From: Spirochaetales bacterium
GTDB lineage: Bacteria > Spirochaetota > Spirochaetia > B11-G9
DNA length: 6,005 nt
Assembly (NCBI GenBank): GCA_027077185.1
Contig: JALTGJ010000484.1
Span: forward strand, 1-6,005
Reading direction: 5' to 3'
The stretch's first letter is position 1. Each line of letters starts with the position of its first letter. The position numbers and the translations under genes were made by a program. Shown here piece after piece: positions 1-5,018 of the stretch. A model generated the notes under the pieces. That model saw nothing but the letters and a program-made list of their open reading frames with translations. It did no database searches and was not told where the DNA came from.

Positions 1-243
1 GCTATAAAAAAAGATCTTTCCAGTATAGTAGATTGGACGGATATGATCTCAAACAGTACAATTGATTATGATACTGCAGTAACAAGACAGATTACATCTA
101 CAGATCAGGCTTTTAATATACCTGAAGCTGCAAACAGTATTTCGCTCTATTATTCCCGTTCAATTGCGATAACTGCAGATATTTTACTATCTGTAGATAT
201 TGTTTCCTGGTGGATAGATACTCATTTTTGGGGGAATAATTAA
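1..243 (+). CDS. C-terminal fragment of an unidentified, probably exported protein
   Basis: The frame is open from base 1 to a TAA at 241-243, giving 80 residues; the true start lies left of the window. A Met codon at 43 is internal to this open frame and has no Shine-Dalgarno site, so I do not take it as the start. The visible part is rich in Ser, Thr, Ile and Asp in alternating hydrophobic/polar runs, as in beta-sandwich domains, and ends in an aromatic tail (SWWIDTHFWGNN). No catalytic motif is visible. The lipoprotein gene begins 4 nt after the stop, so the two are almost certainly co-transcribed and possibly translationally coupled. A short stretch, SRSIAITADI, resembles the end of that lipoprotein (SASAPIITADI), which hints that the two share a domain type. 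I do not recognise the family. Confidence 0.6.
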   Translation, partial: AIKKDLSSIVDWTDMISNSTIDYDTAVTRQITSTDQAFNIPEAANSISLYYSRSIAITADILLSVDIVSWWIDTHFWGNN

Positions 244-247
244 AAAT

Positions 248-1132
248 ATGAAAACTATCGTAAAACTAGTCCTATTTACCTTTTTACTTATTCCCCTTGG
301 TTCCTGTAATCTATTTTTCTCATCTCCCCACGGAAGGGAAAACCCGGATGACGATGCTGCTCAGATAAGGGCATTTACTGCCGTCCCTTCCAGTGACAAA
401 TCTGTTGTAACAATGTGGAACTGGACAGAACCTCCCAGCTGGGCAAATGATGATAAAATTACAGAGATTAAAATTGAGCATAGTATTGCAGGATATCCGG
501 AAAACTCCAGTATACTTTTTGGAGAGAACTTTACAGATAAAAATATATGGCAGCATGAATGGAAGGATCTGATTCCTGGAATAACCCATTATTTTTCCCT
601 GTTTGCAAAGGGCACCAACAATAATGGAGACGATACATGGTATGCACCTATAAAGGCAAAAGCAAAACTTCCCGGGACAGTCGAAACCGGAGTCTTTTAT
701 GACCGAATCAATTCTGTGAACGTTGATGGTACTGGCATTGAGGACTCACTACCTGATGGCACACTTGAAGTTGGAGCTTTAAAGTGGGCAGTTTTATTTT
801 TTGATATACCCAGTAATGCCTTAATAAGTCATGCTACTATAACGATTTCTCTCACTGGTGGATCAATAACAGATATAGTCTTTGTACCTCTGGATAATTA
901 TCTGACTGGTGATGGTAAGGATAAATGGAATGCTCTGTCAGACAACAGCGTTCTCAAGGAATCAGTTGAAGCTGTATTCTCGTCAAATTTAGGAACATTT
1001 GATATAACTACTGTTGTTCAGGCCTCTGTTATAGGACCTGAACATGCAATCCTTATCAAAACTATTTCTTCCAGTTTTAATATTGATAATAGTGCCTCTG
1101 CGCCTATAATTACAGCAGATATAATAAAATAA
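248..1132 (+). CDS. Putative lipoprotein with fibronectin-III-like and DNRLRE-like domains
   Basis: This 294-residue protein starts with a lipoprotein signal: Lys2 and Lys6, a hydrophobic core (residues 7-17) and the lipobox LGSC with acylated Cys20. Residues about 38-142 look like a fibronectin-III/Ig-type fold: the VVTMWNW strand, a central ITEIKIEHS strand, then GITHYFSLFAKGTNNNG, which is close to the typical FN3 end 'G-T-Y-Y-F-x-V-x-A'. Residues about 150-294 match the pattern of DNRLRE-type carbohydrate-associated beta domains: VLFFDIPSNALISHATITIS, then a Trp region (KWNAL, 226-230), FDITTVVQ (251-258), and the end SAPIITADI where DNRLRE domains usually have 'RPxLxVxY'. The role is probably surface or periplasmic binding or adhesion; the ligand is unknown. 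Translation begins 4 nt after the upstream stop, with GGGGG at 230-234 as the only, rather distant, Shine-Dalgarno candidate, so coupling is plausible. The lipoprotein call is firm; domain names rest on pattern only. Confidence 0.8.
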   Translation: MKTIVKLVLFTFLLIPLGSCNLFFSSPHGRENPDDDAAQIRAFTAVPSSDKSVVTMWNWTEPPSWANDDKITEIKIEHSIAGYPENSSILFGENFTDKNIWQHEWKDLIPGITHYFSLFAKGTNNNGDDTWYAPIKAKAKLPGTVETGVFYDRINSVNVDGTGIEDSLPDGTLEVGALKWAVLFFDIPSNALISHATITISLTGGSITDIVFVPLDNYLTGDGKDKWNALSDNSVLKESVEAVFSSNLGTFDITTVVQASVIGPEHAILIKTISSSFNIDNSASAPIITADIIK

Positions 1133-1226
1133 TCAAGCTAATCTATAAATCCTCTAATCCTAATCCAGACACTTTGTTACCCTTGATCAATCCTTCTTTG
1201 TCTGCACCTCTTTTCCTCAAACTTTT
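1133..1226. other. Short intergenic stretch between convergent genes
   Basis: This gap lies between the lipoprotein stop and the stop of the minus-strand small gene. It contains three CTAATC copies and the 8-base palindrome TTGATCAA (1183-1190), but no hairpin with a T-run on either strand. On the minus strand it stays open for 27 codons in frame after the small gene's TAG. Confidence 0.4.
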
Positions 1227-1376
1227 CTAAGCAAATGTATCAACATTCTGAGCAGTATCTGTTTCTGTGTTTGCAATTTCTTCCGGATCAGGGGCATCCT
1301 CTGAAACTGGTTGTTGTACAGGGGGCTGGTAATCAGTAGGACGAACATCATTATTTACCGGATTTATATCAGACAT
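1227..1376 (-). CDS. Small acidic, proline-rich protein (49 aa), unknown function
   Basis: On the minus strand an ATG (1374-1376) opens 49 codons ending in TAG (1227-1229). The start is supported by a perfect AGGAGG (plus-strand CCTCCT at 1383-1388) six bases upstream, one of the strongest ribosome sites in the window. The protein begins MSDINPVNNDVRPTDYQPPV and ends NTETDTAQNVDTFA. It is strongly acidic (many Asp/Glu, one Arg, no Lys), has no Cys, no membrane segment and no signal peptide. The N-terminal half is Pro/Gln-rich and probably disordered; residues about 30-45 could form a helix. The ending QNVDTFA loosely recalls the tails of short YjfB-type putative motility proteins, but the rest does not match, so I give no function. 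It converges with the lipoprotein gene and diverges from the aminopeptidase gene. Its codons look like ordinary coding sequence (mixed third positions). Confidence 0.62.
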   Translation of the reverse strand: MSDINPVNNDVRPTDYQPPVQQPVSEDAPDPEEIANTETDTAQNVDTFA

Positions 1377-1394
1377 ATCATTCCTCCTCTTATA

Positions 1395-1423
1395 AATTTA
1401 AGTATTTATAGGGGGAAGGTCAA
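1395..1423 (-). promoter_or_regulatory. Candidate promoter of the 49-aa small gene
   Basis: Read on the minus strand, TTGACC (1418-1423) is followed after 17 bases by TAAATT (1395-1400). The -35 matches consensus in 5 of 6 positions and the -10 in 4 of 6. Transcription would begin almost at the AGGAGG site, giving a very short leader. TATAAA at 1405-1410 is a better -10 by sequence but lacks a good -35. Either would serve the small gene; which one is used cannot be decided from sequence. Confidence 0.3.
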
Positions 1424-1508
1424 ATATTTTATTAAAATAGTATAGGTTTTGATAGAAAAAGTGGAAAAAAAACTGTAATATTCAAATATATAAAGAAAAT
1501 GTGTAAAA

Positions 1509-1514
1509 TATAAT
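1509..1514 (+). promoter_or_regulatory. Candidate -10 box for the aminopeptidase gene
   Basis: A perfect TATAAT lies 54 bases before the aminopeptidase start in an AT-rich stretch. No convincing -35 hexamer occurs at 16-19 bases upstream, and there is no TG extended -10, so the promoter may be activator-dependent or the match may be chance. Predicted transcription start is near 1521, which would place the inverted repeat at 1530-1544 in the leader. Confidence 0.35.
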
Positions 1515-1529
1515 TGTGGTCTATGGTGG

Positions 1530-1544
1530 CAGGTACTTTACCTG
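1530..1544. repeat. Perfect inverted repeat CAGGTA-N3-TACCTG in the aminopeptidase leader
   Basis: Two perfect 6-base arms around CTT sit 25 bases upstream of the aminopeptidase ATG and just downstream of the TATAAT at 1509-1514. As DNA it is a plausible operator for a dimeric regulator; as RNA it is only a short hairpin with a 3-base loop. It does not cover the GGAG Shine-Dalgarno (1559-1562). Confidence 0.45.
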
Positions 1545-1568
1545 TATCTATGACATACGGAGAACAGA

Positions 1569-2690
1569 ATGAAAGATCCAAGGGATAAAAAATTAGCTGA
1601 ATTGCTTGTAAATTATTCATGTAAGGTTCAGCCCGGGGAGAACTGCCTGATCCATGCAACAGATACTCCTGTTGAATTTGTAGAGGAATTGGTAGCCGCT
1701 GTTTATGCTGCAAAGGGATTCCCTATAGTTCAGCTGGAAACAGAAAGAATAGAAAGAGCTCTACGTATTGGCGGGAGCAGTGAATACTATAAATTAAAGA
1801 CTGATATTGAAAAATATCAAATGCAAAAGATGGATGCCTTTATTGGTGTCCGGGGTCCTGCAAATACAAAAGAGATGTCAGATTTACCGGAAGGCAGTAA
1901 CAGTCTATATATGAAGGAATTCTATGAACCTGTCCATTTTAAAGTAAGAGTACCGGATACAAAATGGGTAGTACTCCGATATCCCACACAGTCTATGGCT
2001 ATGCAGGCAAATATGTCTTCCTTAAATTTTGAGGATTATTTTTACAAGGTAACTACAGATGTGGATTATGACAAAATGTCCAAAGCAATGGACAGGGTTG
2101 TTGATTATATGTCAAAGGCAGACAGGGTTCATATAACAGGCCCTGAAACGGATTTGAAATTTTCAATTAAAAATATTGGAGCTGTAAAATGCAGCGGCGA
2201 AATGAATATTCCTGATGGGGAAGTGTACAGCTGTCCTGTAAAAGACAGCATAGAGGGATTTATAACTTACAATGCTTCATCAAGTTACCACGGCTTTACA
2301 TTTACAGATGTTCATCTGGAGTTTAAAAAGGGAAAAATTGTAAAAGCCACTTCCAATAATAATGAACGTATAAATAAAATTTTTGACACAGATGAAGGTT
2401 CCAGATATGTTGGAGAGTTTGCCCTTGGATGTAACCCGGAAATTACCTTTCCTATGGATAACATTCTTTTTGATGAAAAAATTGCAGGGTCATTCCACTT
2501 CACACCAGGAGCTGCATATGATGATGCAGATAACGGGAACAGGAGTGCTGTTCACTGGGATCTGGTTTGTATACAGACTCCGGAATATGGAGGTGGTGAA
2601 ATTTGGATAGACAATGAGCTTATTCGTAAAGATGGTGTTTTTATTCATCCGGATTTTAGATCCTTGAATCCGGAGAATTTAAAGGGATAA
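1569..2690 (+). CDS. M29-family metallo-aminopeptidase (AmpS/PepS/AmpT type)
   Basis: This is a cytoplasmic, broad-specificity aminopeptidase that removes N-terminal residues from peptides, expected to use a dinuclear metal centre. At 373 residues it is close to the usual family length. The N-terminal part (LLVNYSCKVQPGENCLI, 12-28) is the typical opening of M29 proteins. The metal-site motifs are all present in order: DGEVYSCP with Glu218, VGEFALG with Glu283, GSFHFTPG with His310 and Tyr317 seven residues later, then RSAVHWD with His329 and Asp331. No signal peptide is present. The ATG at 1569 has GGAG at 1559-1562 with six bases of spacing. It stands alone on the plus strand: upstream is the divergent small gene, and downstream the sixA-like gene converges with only 17 bases between stops. 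Its role is probably peptide recycling or peptide-based nutrition; the precise specificity cannot be read from sequence. Confidence 0.93.
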   Translation: MKDPRDKKLAELLVNYSCKVQPGENCLIHATDTPVEFVEELVAAVYAAKGFPIVQLETERIERALRIGGSSEYYKLKTDIEKYQMQKMDAFIGVRGPANTKEMSDLPEGSNSLYMKEFYEPVHFKVRVPDTKWVVLRYPTQSMAMQANMSSLNFEDYFYKVTTDVDYDKMSKAMDRVVDYMSKADRVHITGPETDLKFSIKNIGAVKCSGEMNIPDGEVYSCPVKDSIEGFITYNASSSYHGFTFTDVHLEFKKGKIVKATSNNNERINKIFDTDEGSRYVGEFALGCNPEITFPMDNILFDEKIAGSFHFTPGAAYDDADNGNRSAVHWDLVCIQTPEYGGGEIWIDNELIRKDGVFIHPDFRSLNPENLKG

Positions 2691-2697
2691 TTTTTTT
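2648..2697 (+). terminator. Weak candidate terminator at the end of the aminopeptidase gene
   Basis: Perfect 8-base arms TCCGGATT (2648-2655) and AATCCGGA (2667-2674) enclose an 11-base loop inside the last codons. A run of seven T (2691-2697) directly follows the stop codon. The 16 bases between stem and T-run make this a non-standard intrinsic terminator. It may be chance, or it may limit read-through into the convergent operon. Confidence 0.25.
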
Positions 2698-2707
2698 GAA
2701 AGATAAA

Positions 2708-3184
2708 TTAAGGTTTAATAACAATGGAGTTGATTACAGATGTCTTAAAAATCAGATCACTCCACTTTTCTATATCCAGTTTCAGAATGCATAAATTACC
2801 TGTACCCATTCCAATGTGTTTTCCTGTTAATTTGGATATAAAACCTGAAATTGTTGGATTGTGAGCAACAATCATAATTGATTCCACATTTTCTTTTTGA
2901 CTCATAAGAATATCCAGGTATTCAAAAATAGAAGTAGAGTAGAGTTGTTCTGTACCTGTTAATTTAATATTTGTTTTTTTGTTCTGTATTATTTCTGCAC
3001 TTGATAATGCTCTTACAGCAGTCGAAGCAATTATAAAATCTGGAAGATTGCTGGTTTTTTCCAATTTATCTGCAATAATTGATATTTGTTTTTTACCGGT
3101 ATTATCCAGGGGCCGGTTATAGTCTGTCATATTATCCATTCTGGATGCTGCATTACCATGTCTAAGCAAAAGTAGTTTCTTCAT
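2708..3184 (-). CDS. sixA: SixA-type histidine phosphatase (phosphoglycerate-mutase-like superfamily)
   Basis: This 158-residue protein belongs to the branch of the histidine phosphatase superfamily typified by E. coli SixA, a phosphohistidine phosphatase of about 160 residues that acts on phosphotransfer proteins. The catalytic set is complete: LLLLRHG with Arg8 and nucleophile His9, Arg58 in STAVRAL, and the second His108 in MIVAHNP. RPLDNTGKKQ (24-33) is the usual 'R-x-L-x-x-x-G' segment after the active site. There is no signal peptide, so it is cytoplasmic. The ATG lies 3 nt after the tag stop; its Shine-Dalgarno GAGG is inside the end of tag, so the two are co-transcribed and probably coupled. 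The actual substrate is uncertain, because this superfamily branch also includes small-molecule phosphatases. No histidine kinase or PTS gene is visible nearby. Confidence 0.85.
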   Translation of the reverse strand: MKKLLLLRHGNAASRMDNMTDYNRPLDNTGKKQISIIADKLEKTSNLPDFIIASTAVRALSSAEIIQNKKTNIKLTGTEQLYSTSIFEYLDILMSQKENVESIMIVAHNPTISGFISKLTGKHIGMGTGNLCILKLDIEKWSDLIFKTSVINSIVIKP

Positions 3185-3187
3185 TTA

Positions 3188-3745
3188 TTAAACCTCATTG
3201 TATCTAAAACAATCTATCAGATGATCATTTACAATACCAGATGCCTGGAGCTGAGCATAGATTATTGTAGAACCTGTAAACTTAAAGCCTCTTTTTTTTA
3301 AATCAATACTTATTTTATCTGAAAGTGATGTTTTTGCAGGAACCTCAGAAAGACTCTTCCATGAATTTTTAACTGTTTTTCCATTAGTAAATCCCCAGAT
3401 ATATTTATCAAAGGACCCGAATTCTTTTTGAATTTCCAGAAATAATTTTGCATTATTTACAGATGCTCTAACTTTAAGTTTATTTCGAATAATACCAGGG
3501 TCAGACAGAAGCTCCTGTATTTTCTCTTCAGAATATTTGGCCACTTTGGCAGGGTCAAAACCATCATAAACTTTTCTGTAATGCTCCCGTCTTTTTAATA
3601 TTGTAAGCCAGCTTAATCCTGCCTGGGCTCCTTCAAGAATCAGGTATTCAAAATGTTTATTATCATCATGTACAGGTACTCCCCAATCAATATCATGGTA
3701 CTGGATATATTGATCGTTTCCCCCGCACCAGCTGCATCTATACAA
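3188..3745 (-). CDS. tag: DNA-3-methyladenine glycosylase I (TTG start)
   Basis: Tag removes 3-methyladenine from alkylated DNA, the first step of base-excision repair. The 185-residue protein aligns with E. coli Tag almost without gaps. The zinc-site residues Cys4, His17, His175 and Cys179 fall at the same positions as in the E. coli enzyme. Catalytic Glu38 (LEGAQAGLSW) and Trp46 are also present, and KKRGFKFTGSTI (150-161) matches the conserved C-terminal block. The start codon is TTG (3743-3745), not ATG: it gives MYRCSW, where Cys4 must be included, and it has AGGGG about eight bases upstream. No in-frame ATG lies close enough to keep the zinc ligands. It is the first gene of a two-gene minus-strand unit with the sixA-like gene. 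Nothing suggests an adaptive alkylation response (no ada or alkA in view). Confidence 0.96.
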   Translation of the reverse strand: MYRCSWCGGNDQYIQYHDIDWGVPVHDDNKHFEYLILEGAQAGLSWLTILKRREHYRKVYDGFDPAKVAKYSEEKIQELLSDPGIIRNKLKVRASVNNAKLFLEIQKEFGSFDKYIWGFTNGKTVKNSWKSLSEVPAKTSLSDKISIDLKKRGFKFTGSTIIYAQLQASGIVNDHLIDCFRYNEV

Positions 3746-3757
3746 AATAATCCCCTG
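3743..3757 (-). promoter_or_regulatory. Ribosome site deciding the TTG start of tag
   Basis: On the minus strand, AGGGG precedes TTG by about eight bases. TTG initiates less efficiently than ATG, consistent with low expression of a repair enzyme. The choice is fixed by the conserved M-x-R-C-x-W start of the Tag family. Confidence 0.75.
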
Positions 3758-3781
3758 TTTAATTTAGTTTTCTTGCAATAT

Positions 3782-3809
3782 ATTATCGAAATATCAACGA
3801 AAATATCAA
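3782..3809 (-). promoter_or_regulatory. Candidate promoter of the tag-sixA operon
   Basis: On the minus strand TTGATA (3804-3809) is followed after 16 bases by GATAAT (3782-3787), matching consensus at 5 of 6 and 5 of 6 positions. The predicted start near 3775 gives a leader of about 30 bases before the TTG codon. The promoter overlaps the AAATATCA repeats at 3789-3818. Confidence 0.45.
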
Positions 3810-3818
3810 AAATATCAT
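3789..3818. repeat. Three direct copies of AAATATCA in the divergent promoter region
   Basis: Copies begin at 3789, 3801 and 3810 (the first two are AAATATCAA, the third AAATATCAT). Start-to-start spacing is 12 and 9 bases, about one helical turn. They overlap the -35 and spacer of the proposed tag promoter. They may be operator half-sites or merely AT-rich promoter sequence. Confidence 0.4.
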
Positions 3819-3838
3819 TATTTTTTATATTAATCCTC

Positions 3839-3867
3839 TTGATCAATCTATTCCCAGATCGTAAAAT
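3839..3867 (+). promoter_or_regulatory. Candidate promoter of carbamate kinase
   Basis: TTGATC (3839-3844) and TAAAAT (3862-3867) are separated by exactly 17 bases, matching consensus at 4 of 6 and 5 of 6 positions. The predicted transcription start near 3874 leaves a leader of about 105 bases that contains both inverted repeats at 3892-3948. Confidence 0.5.
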
Positions 3868-3891
3868 ACTTCTTTTCGGTAATTTTAGAAG

Positions 3892-3948
3892 GAAATCTGT
3901 CAGGTTTGGTTTTTAACCAAACCAGCATGATTAAGATCTACAGATTTC
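3892..3948 (+). promoter_or_regulatory. Nested perfect inverted repeats: structured leader or operator before carbamate kinase
   Basis: The inner repeat is GGTTTGGTT (3903-3911) and AACCAAACC (3915-3923), perfect over 9 bases with a TTT loop. The outer repeat is GAAATCTGT (3892-3900) and ACAGATTTC (3940-3948), perfect over 9 bases and enclosing the inner one. Two bases separate the stems on the left and 16 on the right, including the palindrome AGATCT (3934-3939). There is no T-run after either stem, so it is not a standard terminator. The Shine-Dalgarno AGAGGAG (3967-3973) lies outside. The arrangement could be a regulatory RNA structure or two operator sites. I do not recognise a known riboswitch class. 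Confidence 0.5.
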
Positions 3949-3979
3949 TAATAACAATCATAATAAAGAGGAGACTTCA

Positions 3980-4933
3980 ATGTCAAGAAAATTAGTTGTA
4001 ATCGCCCTTGGTGGTAATGCCATTAAACAGGCTGGAGAACGCGGAACCACAGAAGAGCAAATGAAAAATGTAGATACTGCTGCAGAGCAGATTGCCAAAA
4101 TTTCAATGGCAGGGTACAAAATTGTTATTACTCATGGAAACGGACCCCAGGCCGGATCACTGTTAATTCAGCAGGAAGAAGGAAGCTCCCTTGTACCGGC
4201 TCAGACACTTACAGCAGTTGGTGCCATGACACAGGGACAGATTGGCTGGATGTTTCAGAATAGACTGGCATATCATCTTCAGAAGCTGGGAAAAGACGCT
4301 CCTGTATGCAGTGTGGTGACCCAGGTTGAGGTTTCAAGTGAAGATCCCGATTTTCAGGATCCCTCTAAACCAGTTGGTCCATTTTATACCGAAGCAGATG
4401 CAAAGAAGCATGCATCGGAAAAGGGGTGGATTGTAAAGGAAGTGAAACCCGGAGTTGAAAAGAGCTGGAGAAGGGTTGTTCCTTCACCGGAACCAATTAG
4501 TATTGTAGAAGAGAGAGCAATAAATTCTCTTCTTACTGAAAGGGTTATTGTTATTGCTTCCGGTGGAGGTGGTATTCCTGTTGAGAAGGCTGCTGATGGA
4601 AGCTGGGCAGGGGTAGATGCTGTTATCGATAAAGACAGAGCCGGTTTTAAACTTTCCCAGGCTGTAAAAGCAGATAAGTTTATGATTTTAACGGATGTTG
4701 AAAATGTTTATATAAATTTTAACAAACCGGATCAGAAGGCTCTTCAGGATATAAGCCTTGATGAAGCACAGAGCTATCTGGATGAAGGTCAGTTTTTTAA
4801 AGGATCCATGGGGCCGAAAGTAGAAGCCTGTATGCGTTTTGTAAAATGGAGTGGTAATGAAGCAATTATTACCTCTCTGGATAAAGCTCTTGATGCACTG
4901 GAAGGCAAGACAGGTACTCGTATAAATAAATAA
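3980..4933 (+). CDS. arcC: Carbamate kinase
   Basis: This cytoplasmic amino-acid-kinase-fold enzyme transfers phosphate from carbamoyl phosphate to ADP, giving ATP plus carbamate (CO2 and ammonia), typically as the last step of arginine deiminase, agmatine or ureide fermentation. At 317 residues it matches the family (about 310). Signature motifs are in order: VIALGGNAI (7-15), ITHGNGPQAG (50-59), the lid region with PVGPFYTEA (131-139), ASGGGGIPV (193-201), VIDKDRAG (215-222), ILTDVENVYINF (236-247, nucleotide-binding side) and GSMGPKVEA (275-283, with Lys280). The ATG at 3980 has a strong AGAGGAG at 3967-3973. It is preceded by a long structured leader, which suggests regulated expression. 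No arcA, arcB or other carbamoyltransferase is within view, so the pathway feeding it is unknown. A PLP aminotransferase follows 85 bases downstream and may be co-transcribed. Confidence 0.96.
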   Translation: MSRKLVVIALGGNAIKQAGERGTTEEQMKNVDTAAEQIAKISMAGYKIVITHGNGPQAGSLLIQQEEGSSLVPAQTLTAVGAMTQGQIGWMFQNRLAYHLQKLGKDAPVCSVVTQVEVSSEDPDFQDPSKPVGPFYTEADAKKHASEKGWIVKEVKPGVEKSWRRVVPSPEPISIVEERAINSLLTERVIVIASGGGGIPVEKAADGSWAGVDAVIDKDRAGFKLSQAVKADKFMILTDVENVYINFNKPDQKALQDISLDEAQSYLDEGQFFKGSMGPKVEACMRFVKWSGNEAIITSLDKALDALEGKTGTRINK

Positions 4934-4939
4934 AATATT

Positions 4940-4949
4940 GTAAGCTTAC
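4940..4949. repeat. 10-base perfect palindrome after carbamate kinase
   Basis: GTAAGCTTAC is fully self-complementary and lies between the arcC stop and the GC-rich hairpin. It could be a small protein-binding site; chance is also possible. Confidence 0.3.
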
Positions 4950-4957
4950 CGATGAGA

Positions 4958-4990
4958 CCCTGCCTTTCGGGGCAGGGCCTTATAAATTTT
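4958..4990 (+). terminator. GC-rich hairpin between carbamate kinase and aminotransferase
   Basis: CCCTGCC (4958-4964) and GGCAGGG (4971-4977) pair perfectly; with a T-G closing pair the loop becomes TTCG, a very stable tetraloop. It is the most GC-rich stretch in the window. The tail is CCTTATAAATTTT rather than a clean T-run, so it may terminate only partly, leaving some read-through into the aminotransferase gene, or act as a 3' stabilising stem for arcC mRNA. Confidence 0.65.
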
Positions 4991-5014
4991 AAAGAGGTAA
5001 ATTTAAAAGAGGTA
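4991..5014 (+). promoter_or_regulatory. Duplicated Shine-Dalgarno motif before the aminotransferase
   Basis: AAAGAGGTA occurs at 4991-4999 and again at 5006-5014, a 15-base period, with near-identical T/A-rich flanks. The second copy ends AGAGG six bases before the ATG at 5019 and is the functional site. No ATG, GTG or TTG follows the first copy before 5019, so it does not serve a leader peptide; it may be a standby ribosome site or a small tandem duplication. Confidence 0.55.
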
Positions 5015-5018
5015 GAAA

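Noticed and set aside
320..589. Minus-strand open frame inside the lipoprotein gene
   Set aside because: It lies fully antisense to a well-supported coding region, has no ribosome site or recognisable protein features, and is best explained as a shadow frame.
1183..1190. TTGATCAA palindrome between the lipoprotein and the small gene
   Set aside because: An 8-base palindrome is common by chance in AT-rich DNA and has no T-run or promoter context.
1432..1713. Minus-strand open frame overlapping the aminopeptidase start and its promoter
   Set aside because: It overlaps the conserved N-terminus of the aminopeptidase, runs through low-complexity A/T runs and has no family resemblance.
2312..2610. 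Additional open frames on both strands inside the aminopeptidase gene
   Set aside because: They fall within the metal-binding region of the aminopeptidase in other frames and show no coding features of their own.
3640..3916. Overlapping open frames on both strands across the tag start and divergent promoter
   Set aside because: Both overlap the conserved Tag N-terminus and consist of Ile-rich translation of AT-rich intergenic DNA, with no Shine-Dalgarno site.
3892..3948. Guanidine or other known riboswitch upstream of carbamate kinase
   Set aside because: I looked for signature loops such as ACGR-type hairpins and found none; the stems do not match a class I can recognise, so only an unassigned structure is reported.
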